From positions 28,229,089 through 28,293,088 of the forward strand of contig OZ020488.1 in NCBI GenBank assembly GCA_963971405.1: 64,000 nucleotides of DNA. The letters are read 5' to 3'. This DNA comes from Psococerastis gibbosa (taxonomy: Eukaryota; Arthropoda; Insecta; Psocodea; Psocidae). Shown in pieces: positions 22,202 through 34,385 of the stretch. The notes under the pieces are model-generated. The model did not search any database, was not told where the DNA came from, and worked only from the letters and a program-made list of their open reading frames with translations. A program made the position numbers and the translations under genes. How positions within the stretch are numbered: the first letter of the stretch is position 1; each line of letters starts with the position of its first letter.

Positions 22202-24485
22202 GTAGTACAAGAAGAAGGGTTGGGCTCTTTGGGGTTAGTGTGGATTTGTACCGCTTTTTTATATATGTTACAGGTATGTTCTTAATACGTGCCAATTCTA
22301 CCAGCATTGCGTCTGCTAAATTTGTGATGTGCCGGAGCCACGCGAATGCATTAAATACAATATTAATATTAATATTATATAAATATCAGATTGATCCACA
22401 TCATTATTATGTATGGCTCCATTTTACACAATAGCCATTCTTTTTTTTCAACCTCATTCTGAACAATATTTTTTAAACACGAAAACACTAAGCAGTTTGG
22501 GCATTGACGGCACTGCTGCAGAGGTCACATCAACAATACTCTCTTCACACCCAACGCTATGCTTAATTTTATACCATTTACCTTTAATATCGATGACTAA
22601 TGAATACAGTGATTATAACATGACACTACTACAGCTATGCTCATCATCACTGAAACATTCTTCTTGCCCTGCAAACTAGTAATGAAGGCGAGACCATGGA
22701 GTATCGCCATAGCTTCTGTGTGCCGCTTCAGGCTTTTTTCAAATTAATTCTTTGCATTCTTACAAAAATAATTGATTCCTTCTGTTTATCATATGATCTC
22801 ATCGGTCTCTTCAAGTCCTTCCGCGAAGACAGCTAAGATGAAGGTTTTTATTAATTATAAATGCGGTATAGAAGAACTCAAACAATTTGTGCGATCCTTT
22901 GTTCATAAGTTAGGGAGCGAGCTCATGGGTAAAAGTCGGGGTTTTATTATACGAGTGTATGATTGACTATATTTTACTACGCATAGGTAGTGAGATGAAC
23001 AGTTGATGGCTTCTTAGTAATAACTTATAATATAATTTTCCTGGAAGCCATTACTTTGCAGGCATATTGAGAGATAGCATTTCAAATTGCAATGGATGCT
23101 CAACGGGAAAAATCAGTCACCCCTCGCACATGCAGTATGGGAATTGCGTTGGCAAACCTCTTTACGAGCATGAGGTTGTAAACCAGGGAAATTTATGTGG
23201 GAAGACTTTTTAGGTACCTACAAATGTTTTGATTCTGTCATACTGTACTTGTACTGTGTGATTGTTCATATATCTCCCTGATATATAGGCCTGTCTCCGT
23301 ATTATAGGCTGTAATAATTCTAAATTTTAAAATCTAAATTTTCTAACTTTTTACAAAATGTTTAAAAATAATTTTACTTTTATGACTGTAAGGGATTATA
23401 ATTTACAATATCATGACAAAACTATATGTTTCAAAAATAATTTAACTCCTGCGTTACATGTCTTTTATCACTTTAGGGCGCCTGCCAATCAGTAGTCTAT
23501 AAGACATGTAACTAGCGCTCTGATGGCTAATCATGACGCACAATTGATGACAGCAGGCTATAGGTACACTGGTACATATCACATGTATTAACTTTAGACC
23601 TAGCTGTCCAGAGTGAATCATTATTATGGAATTTTGGGGACAATAAATAGTCAGCACAACATAGCCTATCTGCGGCGCTTCTGCCTTCCCTGGATTGATG
23701 CAGACACAGGTTCTATATGGCTCTAAACTTAGGATAATCTAAAATCTAATCTTAGAATAAGTTAAAACCATTGCCACGCGTTAGTCAGACGATGTCCGAA
23801 AATGTAGCCTACCCAGAAGCGGGCACAGGGCCTGGACACGTGCTCCTATCTACCTCTTGTGGAAATGATAGCTGAGACGGGATCTATATGGATCACGAGA
23901 CGTGATCCAATTTGTAGCCTTCTCCACGCGCTATCTAATAATACCCCACTAAGAAGAGTTCAAAAAATTCATTATGATTTACAGTAGGTTGTTCAAGTAT
24001 AGGAACGCGAAGGAAATACAATATATATATGTATATAAATATAATATACAATATACGTCGATCTGAATCTGAAAATAATTTTGATGTATATTGATCTGAA
24101 GATGATAATTGGCATGTTAATTTTGTAGTGATTTTTTAAAATTTTATATTCATTTTTTTTATTTTAGGCCAATCAATAAATTACATTAATAAGTCTGTCA
24201 CTCATAGACACAAGTATAAGTAGAAAAACAAATTAAATTACTCGTGACTTCGTGGTATTTCATGTTAATAAACAAACAATAACTTTATTAAAACCAGCTA
24301 TAACAACTATAAATAGAATTAGTCAAACATCCAAGTTTTTATAAAACACTAAGTTTTTTTTTTTATCCAAGTGTGTTATTTTAATTTAGTGTAATAAAGT
24401 TGGCACATTGTGCTTGAACTAATTAATCAACTCAAAATTATTTTATATTTGAGAAATCTGAGGCTTCAGTCTCATGAAGCATATT
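22202..24485. other. Spacer, nothing recognised
   Basis: Several short open frames occur (for example 22413-22679 and 22772-22966), but none has a recognisable motif, signal or partner. Further along there are TA-rich runs near 24018-24055. Confidence 0.45.
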
Positions 24486-25000
24486 AGGGGTCTTCACAGT
24501 GTTCGTGTGTTATATCAAGTTAAGTTAACACACCGATAACCTGAGAACCAAGCTAACCAGCATGCTATCCTAAACGCACTTTCAAGTTGGTTAACTCAGT
24601 TAACTGTGTTATTTATTGCGATAGATAGCTCAGGTTTACAGCCGCCCTCTTTGTTTTTGTCAATTGATTTGAAACACGCGTTTAAAATTTTGTGGTATTT
24701 ACTGTACATTTATTTGTATTAGGCTATTTATTATGTCACAAGCAATTACCGTAAATACTTAAAATTATAATAACCAAAACGAACAAAAAATATAAACAAA
24801 TGTGGCACTAGAATAGATTTCTGCCACTTTCTTTAAAACCGTGGCACGAACGTCTGACTACTACCACGTTGTTTATCCTGTTAAATGTTTGTGATATATA
24901 GCATGATAACTCATTCTCGATGTCCACTCACGATTGTGTGTGAACTTGGATAGCACATCTAACTCGATAACTCAATAACACCAACACTGTGAAGACCCCT
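24486..25000. mobile_element. ~515-bp DNA transposon remnant with ~27-bp inverted ends
   Basis: The left end AGGGGTCTTCACAGTGTT is exactly mirrored by AACACTGTGAAGACCCCT at the right, and the inverted similarity continues to GTGTTAT. TA flanks the GGGG/CCCC termini on both sides. There is no coding capacity. The superfamily is uncertain; GGGG-type ends with a short TA-containing flank could be PIF/Harbinger-like or mariner-like. Confidence 0.75.
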
Positions 25001-25950
25001 ATTATAAAATATATAGGCTAGGTATATAGTATCTAAAGAAAATAAGTTTTTAGTACCTTCATAGTTCCGATGTATAATTCCAGAGGAATCTGAGTACCTC
25101 CCTATTTTATGATTTGCATTTTTAGTTCCTTGATTCCTAACGAAAAAACAAACGAATATTGCTTATAAATCCAGGAGGATAGCTGGATTTTCCATCCAGA
25201 CGAGTGCTAATTTACCAGCAGAATGGATAGATTTTCCCACTGGAATGGTGAATATTCCAGCTGAAAAAAAGCTTTCTATAGTGGTTGACTAGATTCTCCT
25301 ATTGAATAGCTACATTTTCGGATTTTTCAGTATCTGTAAAGTCATAAAACTTTCTCTTATGCATAGCCCCTCTTTCATCTTGCACATTGTCTTATTTTCA
25401 ATTCCTGGTTACGCTTATAAAGTTCATGAGGTACAAATTATTTGCAATAAAATATAGGAAACTAAAATGTTGAGTAAACTAAAATGTACCGTACAAACGT
25501 AAAAGTAGGACCTGGTGTCTTGGTCCAGTACCAGACAATGCTAAAGTCAAAAATTGAAGATTAAAATGAATCAAAATGTTTTTTGAACAAAGTTTAGATC
25601 TGTCGATTGCCAATTGGGCTCCCGAGATTTGAGGTCTTTTATTATTAATTCTCCAGTGGATTGCAAATCTTGTAGTTGTATGTGATCTCAATCTTATATT
25701 GAGGGCTCCTCACATTGTGGTCCCTCTGGACCTTGCCTCAAGTTGCTTAAATAATAATATCAATATCACCAACGGTGATTCACAAGTTAACATGTCAAAT
25801 GGAAGGCCTGTATCCAATTTCTAAACAGAAATTTGACAATGATTTATTGGTTATGAGGTAGCAATGTTGAATGAGCCTGATTTTGGAATAAAAATACAGT
25901 CTATTGCATTCAGAACTCAGGGTTGTAAATTGTAGTTGTAACTTTTGATG
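25001..25950. other. Spacer, nothing recognised
   Basis: AT-rich; no coding or structural signal is supported. Confidence 0.45.
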
Positions 25951-26160
25951 GACTTAGGTTCCTTGTCCAATGGCAACGACCCCATGTATGTCGGACAATA
26001 TTTTTATTGTTTATGAATTTTTGGTCATTGGCAGATTGGGATACGTTCTCGATGTCAACCTAAATCGGCTACAAGCGATAATGGACAAGCTGAAACAAGC
26101 TTACCTTTGACGCAATGAAATAGGCGAAAGCATGACTTAACCAAGTACAGTCGAACTCAG
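25951..26160 (+). repeat. Dispersed repeat family B, plus-strand copy
   Basis: It shows TCCAATGGCAACGACCCCAT, GAATTTTTGGTCATTGGCAG, ATAATGGACAAGCTGAAACA and CATGACTTAACCAAGTACAG, in the same order as 26785-26991, about 0.8 kb away in the same orientation. Confidence 0.75.
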
Positions 26161-26784
26161 GGTTGACTCAAGTTCATTTAAAGTTTAAACTATAGTCCTG
26201 AAAGCACTCTACCGTGAAAAGGATGGATTAACAGACGAATTGAGTTACGTCACCTCCAACTTCCAAAGGCTAAAAATGAAATCGAAGCACGACATCAGCA
26301 ATTTGAGATAGTATCGCCAGTTCAAGAGTTTACGTAATTTATGTGCAATTAAATGAGTGATTGAAACGTTAAAGTGGTGATAGATAGCCTTCTTATCATC
26401 ACTATTTCGGAATTACTGTATTAATAACTGGGTAAAAGTCAGGAGGAGTAAAAAGTCTCGTGGCCGCAGGTTATGAACTTATAAAAACCAGGGATGGCCA
26501 AATCTAACACCAAATGTCTTTTAGCATAATGACTCATGTAGGGCCTATTCATGTGTAGTCAAGTACCGTACTGTACCTAATAGTATACGTATAGGGGCGT
26601 CATTTTATATTTTTAAGGGAGGGGAGAGATGACAATTAGGATTTAGGTACATTTTTAAACAAGATCGTAACGATTTCCCCGTTAGTCAGGGTCAATGTCG
26701 CATTTTCCCAATCGCAAGGTGGGGGGGGGGGGTTCAGTTCAGTTTTTTTTCAAGGACTTTTTATGGACCCACGCCTACCATAGT
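26161..26784. other. Spacer, nothing recognised
   Basis: It has a G-tract near 26720-26732. No gene is supported. Confidence 0.45.
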
Positions 26785-26991
26785 CCATAGGTCCCTTGTT
26801 CAATGCCAACGACCCCATGGATTTCGGTCATTATTTGTATTGTTTCCGTATGAATTTTTGGCCATTGGCAGACTGGTATACATTCTCAATGTCAACCTAC
26901 ACCGGCTACACGCGATAATGGACAAGCTGAGACAAGCTTATACCATTGACGCAATGAAACAAACGAAAGCATGACTTAACCAAGTACAGAT
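26785..26991 (+). repeat. Dispersed repeat family B, plus-strand copy
   Basis: This is the best-preserved member, ending CATGACTTAACCAAGTACAG and followed by a G-tract (about 27000-27010). It has no coding capacity. Confidence 0.75.
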
Positions 26992-27232
26992 ACGAGTCCA
27001 GGGGGGGGGGGAGTTGACTAAGCATCCATGACAGAACAAAGATGTACATAATTTAAAATTTTTTAACATTACAAAGTTGTCTACAAAATATTTAACCATT
27101 AGTACATTAGTATACATTACGTACCTACGTTAATATTATTCGGCACATAGAATAGGACATTGACAGGCATGTACTTTACATATAGTGACACTATAAAAAG
27201 ATTAAGTTATTGATCATTTAAATTTAACGTAT

Positions 27233-27529
27233 CAGCAGCCTGAAGCCTGATTGAGGCGATTATAATACTGGGGTTAAATAAATTCTCTAGGATTATAACT
27301 GTAAACAAACAAATCTTGAATAGCACTTTCCATTATAAAATTATCTTGTTTACATTTTTAATACCAGGGGATTAAATAAATACTGGGGTTAAATAAATTC
27401 CCTAGGATTATAACTGTAAACAAACAAATTTTGAATAGCACTTTCCATTATAAAATTATATTGTTTCCATTTTTATTACCAGGGGATTAAATAAATACCG
27501 GTCTTATAATCGCCTCGATCAGGCTGCTG
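27233..27529. mobile_element. MITE with internal tandem duplication
   Basis: Its ends are inverted repeats: CAGCAGCCTGAAGCCTGATT plus GAGGCGATTATAA at the left, and TTATAATCGCCTCGATCAGG plus CTGCTG at the right. The left arm has a 7-bp duplication (AGCCTGA). Between the arms lie two ~117-bp tandem units, each with ACTGTAAACAAACAAAT and GAATAGCACTTTCCATTATA. Confidence 0.75.
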
Positions 27530-27591
27530 GGGGATCTTCACTTCTATAGTATAGTTTTAAAGTTTTTATTCATTTCCCACTTGTAGACATA

Positions 27592-27763
27592 TCGACTTCG
27601 ATGGCGAGGTAGTAGCGTGCTTGTAATTGTGGGAGCCTCCACACGCCATGCGATCGGAGACGTGCCGTAACTCAACACGGGTACTAACCTATAGAGGCGA
27701 CTGAAGAGGTCAATCGGATAAATTCATTAAATTGTTTGTATGCGATTAATCTTAAAAAAAAAG
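27592..27763 (+). mobile_element. SINE family A, copy 2
   Basis: It matches 7447-7631 from TCGACTTCGATGGCGAGG through CACACGCCATGCGATCGGAG to the A-rich tail. Confidence 0.65.
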
Positions 27764-28959
27764 TTAAAACTACCAGTAGCCTACCGGTAAATATATTTTG
27801 GTCACTGAGTTGGTTGTTTTCGTTGCGTGATGATTGCCGCCCATATTCAACACCGTGTGCTTCGTATTGAGTTCCTTATGCAAGTAATCTGTTCATCTAA
27901 GTTACTCCTTTACCAATCCAAGCCGACCGAGAGGCTACAATATGGTATCTCCCTCTCAAAATCTTACAGAATCAGAATAGCGGCAAAACAGTTATTTTCC
28001 AGTTTTCTTCCTCAGAGTTCATGAAAGTACTTCGCGCTCTTTTACCGAGCTAGGGCTGAGCTGGAAGCTACTAGTAGGGTCGCAGGTTGTGGATAGCGAA
28101 AAGGCCACCCGATATGCTGCGAATACAACGAATAAGCAGACCCCGACCAAGTAGCGGCATAATCGGAGGGTGTGGTGGTAAGTCTGGTGGTGCAGACTTG
28201 TCTAGAAAAAGTCACAGTAGCCCGAGGATGACTATGTGACGGGACGAATACTTGCCGCCACTAAATAAGCAACCACTGATAGGGCACTCTCATGAACTAT
28301 TTCTATATTATAATACAATACAATTCATGAATAGGTAATTCCAATACACTTTCAAATTAACATACAATTTTAGAAAAACATTTTATAAAACCAAAACAAA
28401 AGTCATTTAAAAACAATGGCTTCATCTGAACTAGGCTTTACATAGGAATCAGCAGATAGCTGTTTGTTTTTACCTTAAACTTATTAGTAGGTTAATTTCC
28501 AAATTGAAGCTTATGTTTATGTTGTGAATCATTAAATAATTATGCACAAAGTAGCATAACAGTTATCCAGATGCCTACTAGACCGGTATTGTCCGCTTAG
28601 GGGGACACTTTTCAGCAGATGCGTAGAAATTACCAACGACCTAGACAACGTATGAGCAGCTCGGAGCCCCGCTTATGGGCCCAGCCCCCTGTCATAAAGG
28701 CCGTAATGTGTGTTATTAACCTAATGATCATGTACAAACACCCATGGTTTGTTCACCATACAAATTGGCCGTTTCCCACCTGGATATGTTATTTTAAATC
28801 CCCCATTTACTCAGCCTGTAATAATATTCAGTGATCCGGTGCATTATTTTGAGAGCTTAGGCTATATGGGTTGAATAACTTGTGGCTTATGATATCTTTG
28901 TTGTCATGTTGTTGAATGTTTAGTCAAGTTATGTGAGTTATTATTATTAGTCAGGACAT
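27764..28959. other. Spacer with a GC-richer island
   Basis: Positions 28070-28265 are clearly less AT-rich than their surroundings and contain GGTGTGGTGGTAAGTCTGG and GTAGCCCGAGGATGACTATG. That resembles part of an old retroelement, but the frames are broken and I cannot assign it. The rest is unremarkable. Confidence 0.4.
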
Positions 28960-29255
28960 AATATAGTGTAGTGGTACGGTTGTAGATAGGGTTGTTGGTT
29001 CGAGTCCGATACTTACTAAATTACAAATGCTTTCACTGCCGGAGTTACGTGATGAAACAGTAGATATAGAATCCGGGTCGCTGCTGAGCTTCCGAGATGT
29101 AATCTTTGAAGTCTACGCGATTCTACTGAAGATATCGACCGCAGCTGTTGACGAAACGTTTGAAAGCACGCTTTCAGAACGACCACGGCCTATCATACTG
29201 GATTCTGTTGCTTCATTTCTGGTCATGCTTCGGAGGGAATGTAAAGAGGCGGGAT
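28960..29255 (+). mobile_element. Probable tRNA-derived SINE with long insert
   Basis: TAGTGTAGTGGTACGG resembles a Pol III A box, and GGTTCGAGTCC, 31 bp further on, is a perfect B box. SINE B body sequence (CATGCTTCGGAGGGAATGTA) follows near 29225. About 190 bp of less AT-rich sequence separates head and body. Confidence 0.5.
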
Positions 29256-29326
29256 TCAAACCCACGATCTATGTCTGTCTGGGCATTGTCATAAACCAGA
29301 AACTTATGTATGTAGGTAATGCTTGA
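29027..29326 (+). other. 99-codon open frame overlapping the SINE, unassigned
   Basis: The frame is open for 99 codons and its composition is protein-like (hydrophobic and charged residues mixed). However, its last third coincides with SINE B body sequence and it has no recognisable domain or splice context. I report it as an unassigned open frame, possibly a captured exon fragment, not as a gene. Confidence 0.2.
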
Positions 29327-32115
29327 AGTAATTAATACAGTCTTTTAACTCACAAAGATCAACTTTTTTTCTCCTGAATCAAATACTCTAGCAGCTAGAG
29401 CTGGAGTCTACCTCATACAATAGTGTTATGAATTGAAACACAAGCATATGCTCTGATTTTGTGAAGTATATTTAAGCTAATGCTTCTTTTTATTAATTCG
29501 GCTGATTAGTTTGATGTTGCATTCCGTGTATGGTATTCAAAATCATAATCTTCTCTTTTATTGTCGAATCATAAAAAACTACCCATTTTAGAAGTCAATG
29601 GGGCAGAAGTTGCCAGGTGCAGAAATACCCGCAAAGACCGCAGGCGGTGTAGCTTTGTGGACGTCATGTCCCCTTTCAAAATAGACTAAAACCTCACAGT
29701 AATCGGATTAAGCAACTCTAAAACTGTCACCTGTACGCATTAGGGTACAAGAATAGAAAAGTACCTACCTACTAAAAGCATTAAAAAACGTTAAAAATCT
29801 TTTTGTATTTCTGACACTAAACGTCACTGTCGGTTGTACTCTTTTTCGAACGCTTTCTATTATACAATAGTTTTAGCCTGCTCAATATCACATAAGTTAA
29901 TATAATTTAAATTATTGATTGAACATTATGCAATTTAATAACTACAATACAGTGTAAATAACACATTACAATGTTATAATAATATAAAGCTGTATTTTAT
30001 TAACGGGGACGACAGCAACAGTTAAAAGCTAAAAGAGACACATATTTTTATATTTTTCTAAGGCGGCCATATGTATGGGTGACAAAAAAGTATGCCTACA
30101 TGTCAATAGGGTACCAAGAGGAGGGGGACTTGTGCTTCCTTTTGAAAGGGTAAGATTACAGGTAGGCTCCCGCCTGAAATGGTCGCATTAATGCAAACTA
30201 AGATTTCTCATTGGCGTAAATTTCCAAAATACCGGGGGGGGGGGGGAGTCTAGTTTCCCTTAGGTGTCAAAATCCGAGGGGGGGGGGGGTCTAGTTTCCC
30301 CTAGGTGTCAAAATCCGAGGGGGGAGGGCGGTAGGAGGAGGTTTAGAACTTCAAAAACTTTAAGATATTAATATTCATGATTGCAGTGCATATTGAAACA
30401 TAATACATTAAAATAGTCGAAGTTTCGCGCTTTTAAAAAAAAAAAATATTTTTATTGTCAATGAGAAACAAACTTTCGTATTTTTAATTAGGGGCCTATT
30501 TGTCTATTTATTAAGTTTTTCAACAATTTCTTTTATTTCCTTGAAAATCCTGGGGGGGGGGGGACTTGACAAGTACCTGGGGGTAGCTAAGCTTCTCCCC
30601 CAGACCCCCTCCTAGACCCCCCCCCCCGATTACGTCATTGAGATTTTTAAATTTAGTATATCATTAACTCATTTAGTTCTTGAACTCCTTCCTCGTTTCC
30701 TTCTGTCCTGATATTTCTAACAGCTCTACGATTAGTATTTCAGTAGATTTCTTTTTTAAGCTCTTTTAAGGCTTTCCCCCTCCGATTAATTGTTTCAAAT
30801 TCCATTTTGTGGTAAAGAAATTTTGGACTATAGGTATGGCAGGTATTGAGTATTTATTTATTAAAGACATAATACAGTCACTAAATACCAGAAGGGCCAC
30901 ACTATATAAGTGCACCCTGTGAAGGGGACTTGCGTCGTGGCCCTTATAAGTAATTACCAAAACATTACAAAAAACATTATAAATAAATCGGAGAGTGGTC
31001 GAATACAGGTACACTATCAAATCTTAGAATCTTTTATTTATTTATTTATTTTATTTTATTATTTAGATCATTGAGTCAAAATATCTTTCAATTCAGAAAA
31101 TGCCATATTATAAATAAGGGACGCAGAACATTTAGTTTTAATAATTTTATAATAAATACTTTATTTTCGTCGATTTGTACCTGTGGGGTGAGACTGTCTT
31201 TGTCGGTGGTCGCGCCCGCCGTGATATATGGAGCGGTAGTTGCTCAAAGTATTGTACCCGAAGACATACACCCCGCCCCCTCCATCCCCGTCATCGCCCT
31301 TGCTCTGTTGTGGGCTGCCACCCGCGTGTTTTCCACAGGTGGATTTTTCATTCAGTTTTGATGGCGAGATTGAGGGAATTGCACTTCTCCTGCAGCAATA
31401 TGCTATATAGTGACTTGTGAAGTGACAATATAGCCTGTTTAAAGCGACCTAATTAAAATTCCTGAAGTGCACGGTACAATATTGCTGAAAAAAACTGACC
31501 CAGTTCAAGGCCCAGGTTTTGATTTCGGGAGGGGGGGTCCAATTTTTTTTTACGTAATTTATTAATGAAAGTCTATTCTATCCATTGTTCAAACTCAAAT
31601 AATTTTATTCCAATTCTTCAAACAATACAGGTTTACATAAAAAAAATTTGTTTTGCGGGGCCGGACCTAAAATAGTTGTTTGGGGCCGGACGTTTAAAAG
31701 ACAAAAACATCATAACATATTTCCAAATAAAATAAATTAACATTTTTGTTAATAATAAGCATTACAACAGCATTTTGAATTTCAAATGGAAGCTTGCGTC
31801 CGCCTTTTGACCTAAGGAAGGGGCCGCGGTATCAGAAAATGCCCAATACAGTCCCAGTCCGCCACTGCCTGACAACAGCATCACACAATAACACAGTTCA
31901 CACCAACCCCCACCATTCACCAACGTGAGTCCAACGGAAAAATAAACTTTATGGGTTATTTCATTTTATTTTATTTGATGTGGGTATCAGTTATACCATT
32001 TAGTGCCCAAATTCAATGAGGTAGATAGACAGAGAGAAAATCCATGTACTTAGAAGGAAAAAAAAACAGGTACACCGTTAATTACAAAGCTCAAGCCGAA
32101 GGGTGGCACATCAAC
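29327..32115. other. Spacer with G/C homopolymer tracts
   Basis: G-tracts lie near 30234-30246, 30278-30289 and 30552-30562, and a C-tract near 30617-30627. Two of the G-tract units (about 30225-30315) are a short tandem duplication containing TCTAGTTTCCC and TAGGTGTCAAAATCCGAG. A GC-richer patch at 31170-31360 is open in two frames and includes hydrophobic runs, but has no identifiable domain. Confidence 0.4.
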
Positions 32116-32123
32116 CTATCAGT

Positions 32124-32296
32124 CAAGGCCATAGCCAAGGGGGGGGGGGTTCATGGGGGTTTAAATTCATGGGAAATGAAATGGCTTGATACTAGATAGA
32201 ATCGGATTTTGAGAGGAAAAATAAAAACCACTATGTAATTCCCAATGAAATTTCTAACCCCCCCCCCCCCCCGAAAAAATCCTGGCTACGGCCTTG
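32124..32296. mobile_element. hAT-type MITE (family G3) with perfect 8-bp target duplication
   Basis: This 173-bp element has ends CAAGGCCATAGCCAAGG and CCTGGCTACGGCCTTG, an internal G-tract near one end and a C-tract near the other. CTATCAGT flanks it on both sides (32116-32123 and 32297-32304). Diverged pieces of the same end sequence lie at 45834-45870, 52417-52450 and 52528-52590. Confidence 0.85.
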
Positions 32297-32304
32297 CTAT
32301 CAGT

Positions 32305-33673
32305 AACAATAATTACTTAAAAATTATACATGAATAAACCTGATACATGCTGAAAAAAAAGATAATTGCAGAAATTCACAACTACGAGTATTAGGCAGAC
32401 CTAGACGACATGGTCTAGGAAAAAGGTCACGAAGAAAAACAAAACATGCGGTGGGAAACATTTTTATGCCACCTGGGAGGTCAAAGAATCTTTTACGATA
32501 ACTTTAGTGTGAATGGGAAAAGTCAAGCCTTCGCGGCCTTTTGATAAATAACCTATTAAGGTACAAACAGGTATATACCAGAATCATTAGGCCGGAAGAA
32601 GTCAGGGCTAGCGGTCTAGTGAATAGGGACTAAAGGGTGCAAATATGAATCCTTAAGGCTCCGTAAAGGTCAGCTGGTAGGAGAGGGATTGAGGTTGAGT
32701 CGCGCACCTTGTTGGTCTTGTTCGAGTATTGTCCCCATTGTTGCGCGTATTGTTACGTCGATAGGCAAAGGAAGACCGCACAGGCTTGTGAGAAAAAGAA
32801 CGCCAACAGTGAAGCTCTCATAACCTATTCTATTTCTGGTACGTGACGCTTATAGAGGAATCAGTCTTTCAAGATTAGTATGTGTATAGAAACTTAACAT
32901 GTGTTATTTCCTCTGCATATTTCCCCCCTCTTGTATCCAGCATTATTGTTGATTCCACTACCTCAAAAAACTTATAAAATAATACACTAGAAGAACCATT
33001 GGCGCTAGTGTCGCATGGTCATTTGACTTCCGCCATTTTTGGGCTCACAGCAGGGGGTATTCTGTATTTTATTTGAAAACTAAGAGAAAATGCATTTTTG
33101 TTGCCCTTATTATTGCCTATAGGCCTAATTTAATTTTGCATTTGCTACATTTGAAATTTCATAAGGTACAGTTACTGTTTTGGATGATTGAACTTATTTG
33201 ATGCTATTGTTTCTTTTTAATCTACATGATTTTCAGCTATTTTGGGAAAGCATATTTATCATAATATAGTGAAGTTAGACAGCCTAAATATTTAATTAAG
33301 ACACATTTTGTTTAGTTTCAAAAATCTTGGGTTAGGTACCATAAGATAACTATTGAGTTTGATTTGGCGCGAAAATTTGAGGCCAAAATATGGCGGACTT
33401 TCTATTGGTCCCCTGCAAATCAAATAGAGATGTAGGGGCTCGCTCTACCTACAATGCCCTTGTTATACGTTATAGTAAAACTACAGAAACAATTACTGGT
33501 ATTAAAATTACAGTACTTAAGTTATACGGTAGGCAGGAAGAGAATGGGGGCAATTTACCCCTCGCCCTTGAAATGTTACTTTAGAAATGTATAAAAACGC
33601 AAAGGCACTGAAAATTACAGCCAATATATATTAAGAACTAGATATCCTGTTCGACTGCGGGGCCTTCCCTAAC
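32305..33673. other. Spacer, nothing recognised
   Basis: AT-rich; no gene is supported. Confidence 0.45.
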
Positions 33674-34075
33674 TTTTTTTTTTTTTTTTTTTTCCCCTTC
33701 GTGGGGCCTACTTGTTTGAGTTCCTATAAGCGCCGACCTAGAAGGTCTTTTGCTTCCACGTTTGCCGTCTACGCCCATCTTATAACACCAGTCTTTTTGA
33801 TAAATTCTAGTGTTTTTGTGATGGGATTAGATCGGATGGTTTCCTCTTCAGACCTAGGGTGGCCAAGAGTTTGGTATCGAGTTTGTCCCAGCGCTTCACA
33901 TTCAAAGAGAATGTGTTCAGCTGTTTCTTCTTCAACTTCACACAGTCTGCATCTACTGTCGTTTTTCACGCCAACCCTATGCATGTGTTTGTTGAAGTGG
34001 CCGTGGCCCGTAAGCGTGCCAACCACCCTTCTAGCTTGCTCTCTACTTAAAGAGAGAAGCTGATCGGTGAGCTTC
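33674..34075 (-). pseudogene. 5'-truncated LINE (RNase H-bearing non-LTR) 3' end with poly(A)
   Basis: On the minus strand, a frame from about 34065 to a stop at 33769 reads LSLSREQARRVVGTLTGHGH, continuing with a cysteine/histidine motif CRLCEVEEETAEHILFEC. This pattern is typical of the C-terminus of Jockey/I/R1-group LINE ORF2 proteins. It is followed by a ~75-bp 3' UTR and a 20-base A-tract (T's at 33674-33693 on the plus strand), the hallmark of target-primed reverse transcription. Only the last ~100 codons remain, so it is a dead, 5'-truncated copy. The open frames on the plus strand here are shadows. Confidence 0.85.
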
Positions 34076-34102
34076 TAACTTCTAACTCCCTAACTTACCT
34101 AC

Positions 34103-34385
34103 TTACTCCTTGGCGCTACGGCCCGTGAAGGGCCATGGCCGGAGGCCTGATGCTGTACCACAGGGCACCAGCCTGCGCTCACCTTCGACGCCAAGGGTCG
34201 CCAGATCCACCTCGATGTCGTCCATCCATCACATGCGTGGTCTTTTCCTTTGGGGCACCTTGTGTAAGGCTGCTCTTGTAGCCCTATTGTCTGGCATTCG
34301 TTGCACGTGCCCTAGCCACCTGATGTGGGCTCTCTTGATTTCGGTTACTATCGTAGGTTCTCGGTATATCGCGTATAGAGCTCGT
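34103..34385 (-). pseudogene. Second LINE reverse transcriptase C-terminal remnant
   Basis: On the minus strand the frame reads EIKRAHIRWLGHVQRMPD, continues to a KRPRM segment, then an in-frame TGA, then WMDDIEVDLATLGVEGERR, and ends in a GRSAKE segment and TAA. The RWLGHVxRM and RW.DD.E.DL patterns are typical of the C-terminal region of certain non-LTR reverse transcriptases. The internal stop and truncation make it a pseudogene. It is a different family from the adjacent remnant at 33674-34075. Confidence 0.75.

Noticed and set aside
22413-22966. Small open frames of 64-88 codons
   Set aside because: Length and composition are as expected by chance in AT-rich DNA; no motif or context was found.
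28970-29010. Functional tRNA gene
   Set aside because: A- and B-box-like sequences are present, but no complete acceptor stem or cloverleaf can be drawn, and SINE body sequence follows.
31071-31420. GC-richer patch with hydrophobic open frames
   Set aside because: It is open in two overlapping frames and partly hydrophobic, but has no domain, no convincing splice sites and no neighbouring exon. I could not support a gene.
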